Positions 39,528 to 50,772 of a DNA stretch of 64,000 bases are shown here, piece after piece; position 1 is the stretch's first letter, and every line of letters starts with the position of its first letter. Position numbers and translations under genes: made by a program. The stretch lies in contig OZ025273.1 in the NCBI GenBank assembly GCA_964019165.1, positions 15,916,714 through 15,980,713 of the forward strand, given 5' to 3'. This DNA comes from Mastigias papua (lineage: Eukaryota; Cnidaria; Scyphozoa; Rhizostomeae; Mastigiidae). The notes beneath the pieces are model-generated. The model was not told the DNA's origin. It did not search any database and saw nothing but the letters and a program-made list of their open reading frames with translations.

Positions 39528-40649
39528 CTGATGATGATGATGATGTTTTGGAGTCAGTGAATTCAATCACCACATGTATTCATTTGTTAACTGTAATCCA
39601 GAGAGCTGTGTGGGTTATTTGTTTTATGTCATACACAGTTATATATGCAGTAAAATTATATCATTGCATTTAGAGAGAAAATACACAAGACAATGTTGTA
39701 TAGAGTTTGACTAATTTAGTGTTATTTGATGGGAGATGATAAGTGGTTACAACCAACTGGTAATTTGCTACATTGTACTAGACTCCTTAGGTAAACCTTG
39801 ATTTCCATGCATACATTTTCCTGTAATTTATGGTGTTTTAAGGGCTTAAGTAGAACAAGCTCTTGGCACAAATATTTATTTCATGTTTTTACTCCGGATA
39901 GTAGGGACGGTTGTTCATGTGCATTGATATACAGCAACATATCAAGTAGAATATTCTATTGTATTGAGAAACATGTTGCAAGAGACAATATATTATATCT
40001 GTCCATTACCACAATGTAGGAGATTTTGGAAGATTAATGTTTACAACTAGATTACAGTTGCACTCATGTATTTCAATTTATCTATAATATTTAACCTGTT
40101 ATACACTGCAACTTTCCCAGCTACATTGTACTAGACTCCTTAGGTTATAATTGATTTCTATGCATAAGGATACATGTGATTGTGGTATTGTGAGGGATTA
40201 AGTAGTACATACGAGCACCACACATAATCATTTTAGTAACCATAATGCAAGTAGCGGTGTAGGTTCTTGATTTTTATTCATACTCAGCTATATATGTGTT
40301 ATATTATTTGTATTCTATGGAGACACATGATGTTATGCACAATAGTTAATATAAATAACTTTACCTTACTACATTGTACTAGACCCTGTAGGTTACAAGT
40401 GACTCTCATGCTTAAGAATGCATTTGATAGTGGTATTTTAAGGAATTAGTATAGGGTATAACCACACATTTCATTAGGTCAGTTTAATCCAAATAGCAGT
40501 GTAAGTTATTCATGTTCAGTTATACACAGCTGTATATGTAGTATATTATGTGTATTCTATGGACACACATGATGCTATGCAGACCATGTTATATGCTATG
40601 CAACTCCATGGAATTTTACACACAATATAGTCCCTATTGATATGATGAA
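36291..40649 (+). repeat. Macrosatellite body U9 (type A)
   Basis: Nearly identical to U6, so one is a recent copy of the other. CCAAT is at 36333-36337 and an E-box near 36358. Module cores lie near 36820 and 37016. The exon-like block is 37738-37898. A long interrupted (ATG)n tract follows at 39429-39545. The tail ends gaagactagcag. Confidence 0.8.
39429..39545. repeat. (ATG)n microsatellite in U9
   Basis: About 117 bp of trinucleotide repeat with one gctg interruption near the end. Its poly-Asp and poly-Ser translations are not genes. Confidence 0.95.
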
Positions 40650-41186
40650 GACTAGCAGTTTTTTGATAGCCCGCTAGACGCGTGCTCCCCTACCCCCAAT
40701 CAAAGCTGGAGATTAGCCTTGGAAAGACTAACGCAGTCGCCCATTGAAGCAGCATGGTCCGCATTTTCGATGAGGATCACGGGAAGGTGACGTCATGGGC
40801 CTCTGCGATGGAGCACGTGACCATCAGCATTGCATTGATCAAATCGAAAAAATTGCGACAAAAAATTGTGCAAAAAATGCTCGGACACCTGCGCTAGGCT
40901 ACGAGGCTTTCCGCCTCTTCTTATACAGCCCCGTAGCCTAGCGCAGGTGTCCGAGCATTTTTTGCACAATTTTTTGTCGCAATTCTTTCGATTTGATCAA
41001 TGCAATGCTGATGGTCACGTGCTCCATCGCAGAGGCCCATGACGTCACCTTCCCGTGATCCTCATCGAAAATGCGGACCATGCTGCTTCAATGGGCGACT
41101 GCGTTAGTCTTTCCAAGGCTAATCTCCAGCTTTGATTGGGGGTAGGGGGAGCACGTGTCTAGCGGGCTATCAAAAAACTGCTAGTC
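40650..41186. repeat. Palindrome P9
   Basis: A 537-bp inverted repeat, symmetric out to gactagcagttttttgatag at the left and its complement at the right. Both arms carry private changes not seen in other palindromes: ggacacctg / caggtgtcc and gcgacaaaaaattg / caattttttgtcgc. CRE-like and E-box cores are intact on both sides. Confidence 0.93.
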
Positions 41187-43134
41187 TCTATATACTAAGA
41201 TCCCTATATGATAATTTATGCCAAACCAATCAGATTGCTCGAATTTGTACCACATGACGCATTTTTAGTCCGATTTTAATGACACCTCTCCTTCTAGGCC
41301 TGTTGGGGGAGTGTGACCAAACTTGGTTTAGGGGTTCTCCTTGGGGTCTACTTACTCATAAAGGATGGATTTTTCCATATCTGTTCTTTTCACCGAGATA
41401 TTCCACGTTCAACTTATGGCCATTGCTTTCCTATACCCTCCACGATGGTCACTTGACACCTCTGCGCAGGACTGTTGCTTTCACGTTGGCGAATGTTCAT
41501 GTAGGAGGATGTTGCTGTGTGTGATCGCGAGGAGACTTTTGTCACAGTCTTTCCAGGTAAACCGACTCTGTTTTCTGTAGATAGACTTATTTAAGATTCC
41601 ATGTATGTCCTTTGTCCATCTCATCTGTATTCTGCTGTTGCTAGCCATTTATTTCTATATCTTTCAACCAGATTCAACCACCTTCCCTCGAGGGTATTGC
41701 CGCCATGACAGTTCTTCTTCAAGTTGTTTGATTCTATGTGCTAACTCACCCTGCTTTTACTGCTAAATTGTGAAAACATATTCAACATATGTTTGAATTT
41801 CTATTCTGTGCTAGACTATGGCAGATTGTTTGCTCTTCATGCATATTTTGATGACATGGAATTGCGTGCGTGCTGTTTTCATTTGGGAATGGTTTGATTT
41901 ACACTACCGTAATAGTGCCGTGTGACTTGGAGGAGAATTTCGTCATTCAGCTTTCAGTTTAGTGCGTTTTTTGGCTTGATTTCATTCGCTAAGTTATCCT
42001 ACTTTTCTTACTAAATTGTCATGAAATGATTACTGTATGTTTACTGTTGTATTACCTGGTAGCTTTGAATTTATTCATTGCTTTTACCGCATGTACGAAT
42101 GGCATAGGATATGGTTATATTTGGCGATAAAATATTGGTATGTGGAATGCTTTCACTGAAGTATGTATAGGGCTATTGCTGCATTTGGTTACCATAATTT
42201 TGTAGTTTTTACTTTCACCCTTTACTTTCATCGTAGTTCGTATGGTGAAATGCAAGGGGATTCCCAAGTTCATCTCATGATCGCAGATACCTGTTGTCCT
42301 TTGTTTTGGACTTTAATTGTGGTCTTTTGATGGTGATTCCATACCTTTGCTCCAGGGGCATTAAGATCATGGTAGTTCCCCTACGTTTTTGCTTGATGTT
42401 CTGTTCTAAATTACCGTTTTGTTACTGCAGAAGTATCATTATTATATTTAGGATGCATTTAATGCGATATTTGCTTATGTACTAGGAGCTTTTAACTTGC
42501 TCTTAATTCTTAGTATATGCACATGAAATGGATGTTAGGAAGTCTCAAGAGTTAGGCCACTTTGTTTACGTTTGAGATATTGCCCTTCAACTCGAATTTA
42601 CTCCTTGATTTTATCCTACATATTTTACAGGCAAACACTAGGATGTCACCAACTTTATTCTCAGCTCAGTAACTCTCTTTTCATTTTGTTTTCGCTCTAT
42701 TTACAGTAGGCCTCATTGTTATTTCCACTATAGATGGTAGAGTTATTTTGGTGAAGTCATATTAAAGGGGTTCTATTAAACTAAATATTCTTTTGTTGGC
42801 ACACAGTTGCCCTTCTTTCTCAGATCATTTGATATAAATTCCATTACTGAATTCCATAGACCATTCTGCACATGATGATACACTCTTATACCCCGTTTAC
42901 ATTGCTACGGATCACTTTTCATACGGATCAAAAGTTATACGGATAGGTCGCGTTTACACTGCACCGGATCACTTTTGCTATTGATAAGATTTCCGTTTAC
43001 ACTAGTACGGATTCACAATTCAAATTGAGGCAGATAGGTTGTAAAAGAGGCCATTAATTCAGTTGACGCACATGTGACGAATCTGAGAACGCGCCAAAAT
43101 TTGCATTGTTAATTGTTACCATTTTATTTGAAAA

Positions 43135-44115
43135 ATGGAAATGGCAAGCAGTAGCAGAAGGATTTCAAGGAGAGAATTCAACTGGACAGAGGAGGAAGTT
43201 TCCCTACTGCTCCAGGTAATAATAGATTACAAGGGAACAAAGATGGCTCAGGGCCTTGACTGGGAAACCGTCAAGGCCAAATATGAGGAGATCACAGAAC
43301 AGTTTCACCTGCACTATCCGAAGGAAAACAATGATGTCAATGTAAAAGGATACCCTAATATTGCTGACCCAACGGTAATATCGAAGGACCGCATTGTTAC
43401 AAAAATAAAAAGGATCAGAAACATGTTTCGAAAAGCTGTCGATTCGGGGAGAAAAAGTGGAGGTGGAAGAGTCATATTTGCTTTTTTTAAGGAATGTGAA
43501 GAAATTTGGTCTGGTTCACCTGCTGTTCACTGTATTGAGAATGGGATCCAGAGTAGTTTCTCTAGTACAAGTACCAGTGGAGATAGTTTGGACCATGAAA
43601 GTAGCAAAGATTACTACGATAGCAGTACTGAAGGGGAAAGCAGGCTAGCAGAAGATATTAGCACAGAGGTTAGGCCTGAACCTACAGAAAAGGCATCAAA
43701 TGATATGGCTGTGGCAAGAGGAAACCTTCTTACCTATTTGAGGGAAAAGAAAGATTCAAAACTATCAAAGCGTACCTCAGCAGAAGCCCAACTTCTGGAT
43801 ATAGCAAGGGAAGAGCTTAAGCTGAAGAAAGCTACTTTAGCTAGCATTGAAGCAAGCAAAGAAAAGCATGCAGCCACTATGCAAATGTTTGGTGAAAACC
43901 TACAAAATTTAACTTCTGTCATATCAAATGGATTTGGTATGTTGCAAGGGATACTAACCCAACCAAGCAACACAAATATGTACCTGCAGCCCCAACCACC
44001 TGCATATCCAGCTCATAACTGGAGACAATCATACCTTCAAACATCAGCCTCTAGAGAAAACTCAAAAAGAAATCCAAGTGCAACTTTCCAAGAAATACTG
44101 TATGACAATGAATAA
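43135..44115 (+). CDS. Harbinger-associated SANT/Myb-like DNA-binding protein
   Basis: A 326-residue protein that accompanies the transposase in PIF/Harbinger elements. In studied families the partner binds subterminal DNA and helps bring the transposase to the nucleus. Residues about 15-62 (starting WTEEEV) form a trihelical SANT/MADF-like domain with the expected tryptophans. Residues about 83-128 are a basic conserved segment (KIKRIRNMFRKAV to ECEEIW). The middle is rich in Ser, Asp and Glu. Residues about 215-262 look like a charged coiled coil suited to partner binding. The ATG at 43135 follows the left subterminal repeats; an alternative start is Met3. It converges with the transposase, with about 97 bp between stop codons. 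The frame is open and shows no sign of decay. Confidence 0.88.
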   Translation: MEMASSSRRISRREFNWTEEEVSLLLQVIIDYKGTKMAQGLDWETVKAKYEEITEQFHLHYPKENNDVNVKGYPNIADPTVISKDRIVTKIKRIRNMFRKAVDSGRKSGGGRVIFAFFKECEEIWSGSPAVHCIENGIQSSFSSTSTSGDSLDHESSKDYYDSSTEGESRLAEDISTEVRPEPTEKASNDMAVARGNLLTYLREKKDSKLSKRTSAEAQLLDIAREELKLKKATLASIEASKEKHAATMQMFGENLQNLTSVISNGFGMLQGILTQPSNTNMYLQPQPPAYPAHNWRQSYLQTSASRENSKRNPSATFQEILYDNE

Positions 44116-44211
44116 ATTTTTAAGATATGAAAGATAAAGAACAGTTTTCTATAATAGTAATTTAACATGAAAAATAAAAAGCTGCCTAATGCACATTTAG
44201 TTTCTTAGTGT

Positions 44212-45537
44212 TCAATCGAAATATTTGACAAAAATTCTTCTTATCTTTTTTGCTTGAGATTCATCATTGGAATTGTTGCCTTTAAACTTATCAACTGTTG
44301 GTTGATCAATGCTTATTGCTCTAATTTCATGCTCTATATTTTGTTCCTTTAATCCTTCCTTCTGCAGTTCACAATAATTATTGAGAATGAAGCAACTATG
44401 TATCACCTCTTGTAAGTATGGGAAAGAAATATCCATTTCTCTTTTCAAAATTCCAAAACGAGCCTTTAGCCGTCCAAAAGCACATTCAATGGCTACACGA
44501 GCTGAGCATAGCCTGAAGCCAAAGAATTGCTCTTGTATTGTCAGGCCTCCTCCAGGAAATTCTTTCATTAAATATGGGCATAATGGGTATGCAGCATCAC
44601 CAAGAATACACACTGGGACTGCTTCCTCATCATCCATGATCTTTCTTGGACATGAAGGAATTTTTCCAGTCCTCAATGCCTCATTCAGTGGAGAGTTCAC
44701 AAACATGCGAGCATCATGTACACTCCCAGGCCACATGATTACTACATCTGTGAAGCAGTAATTGTGGTCACACATGGCTTGGATGTTGACAGAATACCTA
44801 TTCTTCCTATTTAGGTAATCAGTTGAGTTCTTTGATGGTCTTTTGATAAATACATGTGTGCCATCCACAGCCCCAAGACACTGAGGAAAACCAAACTTCT
44901 TTTCAAACTCTCCAACAGCTTTTATAACATCCTCTTCTGTTGCTGGCATCTTAATGTATTTAGGTCCCAGGTGTAAAGATATTGCACGACATACTTCCCT
45001 CACAATGACGGAAACTGCTGCTCTGGAAACACCAAATGCATTTGCTGTTTTGCGATATCTACCTTCGTCTACCAAATAGTATATAGTAATAGCAACACGT
45101 TTTGTGAAGGGGATTGGTACTCTCAATCTAGTGACATTTTTCTCTATGTATGGCTTCAGTTCATAACATAGGCTCATAAAGCTGTCCTTCGACATTCGAA
45201 AATTCTCAACCCATTCTTCTGGCATTACTACATTATTGATAAAATTATCCCACCAAGTCTCAACTCTGCCAGGCCGTACCCAAAATCGGCGTGGTCTTCT
45301 CTTTTTTGACGAACTATTCAACAGTTTATACACTCTCTGGATCTGTGCAGTACTATGATGAACCAGTGATAACAACTGCTGCTGTTCAATTTGGAAAAGT
45401 GCGTCATAGTACACTGCCAAGCAATAGTTGTGTTGTGCTGCAGCAGCTAATGAATTAATGACAGATAGCAACCAATACACAAGCCTACGTTTCATTATTT
45501 CATTCATCTCGTTGTAAAGTTTATTGAGTAGCGCCAA
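44212..45537 (-). CDS. PIF/Harbinger DDE transposase
   Basis: A 441-residue nuclease of the DDE_Tnp_4 type that cuts and inserts the element at TWA targets. Residues about 105-190 hold the helix-turn-helix region common to these proteins (MSKDSF to GVSRAAVSVIVREVC). The catalytic motifs are visible: GAVDGTH with Asp225, GDAAYP with Asp314 and the AIECAFGRLK segment with Glu351. The conserved PGSVHDAR (Asp275) lies between them. Length and motif order are normal for the family. The reading frame has no stops or shifts, and the start lies just inside the right subterminal repeat block, so transcription would begin at the right end. It converges with the SANT/Myb-like gene. Confidence 0.95.
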   Translation of the reverse strand: MALLNKLYNEMNEIMKRRLVYWLLSVINSLAAAAQHNYCLAVYYDALFQIEQQQLLSLVHHSTAQIQRVYKLLNSSSKKRRPRRFWVRPGRVETWWDNFINNVVMPEEWVENFRMSKDSFMSLCYELKPYIEKNVTRLRVPIPFTKRVAITIYYLVDEGRYRKTANAFGVSRAAVSVIVREVCRAISLHLGPKYIKMPATEEDVIKAVGEFEKKFGFPQCLGAVDGTHVFIKRPSKNSTDYLNRKNRYSVNIQAMCDHNYCFTDVVIMWPGSVHDARMFVNSPLNEALRTGKIPSCPRKIMDDEEAVPVCILGDAAYPLCPYLMKEFPGGGLTIQEQFFGFRLCSARVAIECAFGRLKARFGILKREMDISFPYLQEVIHSCFILNNYCELQKEGLKEQNIEHEIRAISIDQPTVDKFKGNNSNDESQAKKIRRIFVKYFD

Positions 45538-45900
45538 ATTTTAAGATATGGCTAGTGTGGCCTCGCTCATGTGTTGATGGAGCCTCCTTGTGAATCCGTA
45601 GCAAAAGTGATACGGATTTCCCCGTTTACACTGGTATGCAATGGGATTGCAAAGGTCCGGATCACTTTTGATCCTTTTGCTAAAAGGATCAAAAGTGATA
45701 CGGCTAACCGTACCAGTTTTGCTACGGATAGCAAGGCGTGGTGTAAACGGTAGGCCGATCCGTATCACTTTTGATACGGATCAAAAAGTGATCCGGAGCA
45801 GTGTAAACGGGGTATTAAGGGATGAATTTATCTTGCCACCACTCAAGTAATACCTTCATTTGAAATCTTAGTTGGTAATGCAGGATATATATTATGACTC

Positions 45901-46327
45901 TGTAGTGACCCTAAACACCGGGAACCAAACCTTCAACTCGGGCCTCATTACATCATTCATTCATAACCGACCATTTCCATTTCTACCAAGTCATCCCACA
46001 TCTGGACATCACCTTACGTCATCCCTGTCATCACACCTTACAGGTCATTCCTTTGCTTTTGTTTATCTCACATGTCCATTCCACCTACTCAGCCCACCAC
46101 CTTCTTTTTATATCTATTTAGTAATTCATGTGTAATGATTCGTCAGCTAAATTTGTGTATATATGTGTGTAAAATTATGTTGAATATCAGTCAGTAGATC
46201 AGTACGTTAACTCAACATCGTCTATCTCTGGCTCCGTGTTCTCTGCACGTTAAATAAGACTACATATACAACAACAATCCAAGAGGATAGGCCGGTTAAC
46301 CACACAGCAGCATTTCATGTCACAAAA
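45901..46327 (+). repeat. Left LTR
   Basis: It starts tgtagtgaccc and ends ttcatgtcacaaaa. It differs from the right LTR at one position that I can find (ttctaccaag against ttctgccaag). Confidence 0.9.
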
Positions 46328-46926
46328 TTGGTAACCGAGCCACGAACACCGCCTTCTGGGTTCAACTGCTCACCTTGCGGCACTCGACTCACCGTAGTGC
46401 CCATCCATGACACAAGGCTTCAGCAATCTGGCACTCGTTCTACATGTGTTTTCCACTGCATCTACGCAACTCATGGCACGGCACCTCGCATCGTATACGG
46501 ACGGCCCTTCTTGCCTCGTTGTCTATGCAGCTCTTCAACACATCAACGTGCTTCTCGCTGCCTTCGTCTCTTCAGCATTCTGGTTCCTGGTTACCCAACG
46601 CAAAAACCTTGCTCACTCCTCGCTTCACTCGGCGCTCAAACAACTGCTGGTTCCTGGTCATCCAATGTAGAAAACCTTGCTGACTCACTCACCGATGAAA
46701 ACCTGGACACTTTGAACTCTTAATTTTTGCAAGTAATTGACATTATATTTTTCTCTTTTCATTGTATGCTCCTCACTCGCATTTACTTTAATATTAGTAC
46801 TGATTTTCTTGTCACTCTCACATCCATTGCATTCTCATTCATATTCTGGTGTTTATCGTCATTTGCATAGCTTTCCACGCTACGTATCGAATGCTTCGCA
46901 TCGCTTGCATTCTAGGGGGGAGCTAC

Positions 46927-47353
46927 TGTAGTGACCCTAAACACCGGGAACCAAACCTTCAACTCGGGCCTCATTACATCATTCATTCATAACCGACCAT
47001 TTCCATTTCTGCCAAGTCATCCCACATCTGGACATCACCTTACGTCATCCCTGTCATCACACCTTACAGGTCATTCCTTTGCTTTTGTTTATCTCACATG
47101 TCCATTCCACCTACTCAGCCCACCACCTTCTTTTTATATCTATTTAGTAATTCATGTGTAATGATTCGTCAGCTAAATTTGTGTATATATGTGTGTAAAA
47201 TTATGTTGAATATCAGTCAGTAGATCAGTACGTTAACTCAACATCGTCTATCTCTGGCTCCGTGTTCTCTGCACGTTAAATAAGACTACATATACAACAA
47301 CAATCCAAGAGGATAGGCCGGTTAACCACACAGCAGCATTTCATGTCACAAAA
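46927..47353 (+). repeat. Right LTR
   Basis: Same length and ends as the left LTR. It is preceded by the polypurine tract and followed by ACTC. Confidence 0.9.
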
Positions 47354-48008
47354 ACTCAATTCAAAGAATTACTGACTTCCATGGATCACTCTGCATATTA
47401 TAGTATAATTTGTTTAGGAATGAATTAGTACTAGATAGCAACATTATTATTTATGGAGCCATCTTCTTCTATCCAACTACCATTATTGTTTGAAATCTGA
47501 ATTTCACATGGTTGTACAACAGATAAGTTAGTACTGGATAGCTGCTTTATTTGTTTTGTATAGCCATAACCTATGAACTCCCCCAAGAACTTTGGTTGAA
47601 ATCTAATATGATGATTCATGCTGCTCAATCATGGGCTTTACACTCTGTTATATATATAAAGCTGTGATATAGGAATACTAAGCAATATTCTTTTGTTTTA
47701 TCACCTTGAACTACACAGTCCTATCACAGATTCCAGTTGTACAACACCTACATTTATGGGTCAGACTTGATCCTTTACCTCTGTAGACAATATTAGTGGT
47801 CACCTACACGATAACAGAACCACTCATACCTGCCAATTCATGTGCTATATTGTATCTGTTATGACATCCTAAAATTATATCACTAGATTTTACAAAACTC
47901 CTTAAGTTAGACTTGAGTGAAGCAGGAGATAATGTGTAATGTAGTTTCATTAGCGCCTCAATGTAGAGAGCATTTTAAACAATTCTGTGCATAATTCATA
48001 TAATATAG

Positions 48009-48552
48009 ACTAGCTTAGTACTGATAGCCCGCTATAACGCGGGCTCCCCTAGCTCCAGTTAAAATGGTGCATATTAGCCTTGGAAAGACTAACACTGTGC
48101 CCCCATGACAGTTGCATGGTCTGGTCGCATAGGATCACGAGAAGGTGACGTTATGGGACTCTGCGATGGAGCACGTGACTTTCGGCCTTGCATTGTGCAA
48201 ATCGAAGAAAATTGCGAGAAACAATTGTGCAGAAAGTGGTCGGATACCTGCGCTAGGCTACGGGGCTTCTTGACTTTCTTCCTGTCCCTTTACTGCCCCA
48301 TAGCCTAACGCAGGTATCCGACCACTTTTTGCACAATTTTTTCTCGCAATTTTCTTCGATTTGCACAATGCAAGGCCGAAAGTCACGTGCTCCATCGCAG
48401 AGTCCCATAACGTCACCTTCTCGTGATCCTATGCGACCAGACCATGCAACTGTCATGGGGGCACAGCGTTAGTCTTTCCAAGGCTAATATGCAACATTTC
48501 AACTGGAGCTAAGGGAGCCCGTGTTATAGCGGGCTATCAGTACTAAGCTAGT
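48009..48552. repeat. Palindrome P10 (last of the array)
   Basis: A 544-bp inverted repeat from actagcttagtactgatag to ctatcagtactaagctagt. Both arms share private changes: cgctataacgcg / gtgttatagcg, tgacgttatggg / cccataacgtca in place of the CRE-like core, and gtggtcgg / ccgaccac. The array ends here; SINE units start at the next base. Confidence 0.93.
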
Positions 48553-49236
48553 AGGTAAATATTAAGTCATGAGTGGGCTACCACAGTTGGAAAATGTCTT
48601 GTGGCCCTAGTGCGGATTCGAACTCACGATGTTTAGATCAGAAGACACCTGTGCTAATCACTTACGCCATCCAGGCACAAAAGAATAGCGGTGGACTATT
48701 AAGGTCATTCCACTGTGAGTCCCTCAGCGCATCTAGGGCCTTCTCTATGTTTCGGCTATAATGCCTTCTTCAGAGCCAAGCGTACTATGTTATCTTAATT
48801 CGGCTAAGGCTGACATAGGTAACTACTAAGTCATGAGTGGGCTACCACACTTGGAAAATTTCTTTTGGCCCCAGTGTAGATTGGAACTCACGATGTTTAG
48901 ATCAGAAGACACCTGTGCTAATCAAGTGCGCCATCCAGGCACAAAAGAATAGCGGTGGAATCGTAAGGTCATTCTACCGTGAGTCCCTCAACGCATCTAG
49001 GGCCTTCTCTATGTTTTGGCTATAATGCCTTCTTCAGAGCCAAGCGTACTATGTTATCTTAAGTCGGCTAAGGCTGACATAGGTAAATACTAAGTCATGA
49101 GTGGGCTACCACACTTGGAAAATTTCTTTTGGCCCCAGTGCGGATTCGAACTCACGATGTTTAGATCAGAAGACACCTGTGCTATTCACTTGCGCCATAC
49201 AGGCACAAAAGAATAGCGGTGGACTCTTAAGGTCAT
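48553..49236 (-). mobile_element. tRNA-derived SINE tandem units 1-3 (antisense)
   Basis: Three head-to-tail units begin at 48553, 48817 and 49081 (period 264 bp); the third is cut at 49236. Read on the minus strand, each has a tRNA-like promoter: a box A of the tggcgcaag type and a box B (gttcgaatcc), about 45 bp apart. Unit 2 has a damaged box B (ggaactcacg context). Short open frames of 62 codons recur in each unit only because the units are repeats. Confidence 0.8.
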
Positions 49237-50406
<1,170 letters not shown>

Positions 50407-50457
50407 CCAATGAGTTTATCAATCCACAAATGTTCGATGGTGACAATGGCAATTCAG

Positions 50458-50772
50458 TGTTAAGGGTATAGCAATGTTATTGGTAATTTAACAGCAACTT
50501 CAACTAAACCGACTTTCACAATTGACGCAACTAGCGACTTCATGACTGACGTTACAATTAGCACAGAAGAGATATGACATGTACAACACATGTACCTATA
50601 CAAGATTGACACGATAAAACAAAAGGATGGTGACAGCAACTGCGGAGACGAATGATGATGACACAGCATGCAGATGATGAAACAGCAAAAGATGGAACAG
50701 ATAGGGGCACAAAACCAATGTAACTGAACATCACATAATAACAATAACAAAAAGAAAACTAGTACTCTAACA
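50458..50772. repeat. Possible isolated LTR (about 315 bp)
   Basis: The segment starts tgttaaggg and ends ctctaaca, giving TGTTA/TAACA terminal symmetry. Read on the minus strand it is preceded by a purine run (agcagcgggggaacaaga) like a polypurine tract, so it may be the 3-prime LTR of a lost minus-strand element. No target duplication is visible and no second copy lies in the window. Confidence 0.3.

Larger units (their letters stand above)
42889..45814. mobile_element. Complete PIF/Harbinger DNA transposon (2926 bp)
   Basis: The ends are taccccgtttaca and its complement tgtaaacggggta. They are flanked by a TTA target duplication at 42886-42888 and 45815-45817, as expected for PIF/Harbinger. 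Subterminal regions are packed with direct and inverted copies of a gatccgtatcacttttgat-like motif (42908-43015 and 45595-45800), probably transposase-binding sites. It encodes the two usual proteins in convergent orientation, both open over full length, so the copy could be autonomous. Confidence 0.95.
45897..47357 (+). mobile_element. Non-autonomous LTR retrotransposon (TRIM-like) with ACTC duplication
   Basis: Two 427-bp direct repeats (45901-46327 and 46927-47353) surround a 599-bp interior. An ACTC precedes the left repeat (45897-45900) and follows the right one (47354-47357). Just after the left LTR, ttggtaaccgagccacga is a plausible primer-binding site. A purine-rich ctaggggggagctac precedes the right LTR as a polypurine tract. 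The interior has open frames (46328-46723 and overlapping ones) but no gag, protease, reverse transcriptase or integrase, so mobilisation must depend on another element. The lack of coding capacity plus short interior fits the TRIM class. Confidence 0.88.
41187..48008 (+). repeat. Macrosatellite body U10, split by two transposon insertions
   Basis: Body segments are 41187-42885, 45818-45896 and 47358-48008. The head has TATATA, the octamer position changed to atgataat, and CCAAT near 41227. One clear module core (cttccctcgagg to gccatgacagtt) lies near 41684-41710. A diverged block of the exon-like type lies near 42248-42300. The tail is of C type and leads into P10. The cattctgca block occurs both before (42863) and after (47385, as cactctgca) the insertions, so part of the body was also duplicated or rearranged. 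Confidence 0.7.

Noticed and set aside
39376..39673. Poly-Ser and poly-Asp open frames across the (ATG)n tract
   Set aside because: They are direct translations of a trinucleotide microsatellite in a repeat body with no conserved flanking codons.
1..42885. A host protein gene assembled from the exon-like modules
   Set aside because: Joining modules through the splice-like sites does not keep a reading frame, because stops occur in each phase; a non-coding transcript is the more cautious reading.
45872..46135. Repeated 76-87 codon frames at 45872-46135 and 46931-47161
   Set aside because: They are the same stretch of the two LTRs read in one frame; LTRs are not protein-coding here.
50460..50750. 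A 96-codon minus-strand frame
   Set aside because: It has low-complexity hydrophobic composition and lies wholly inside the candidate LTR; no relative is recognised.
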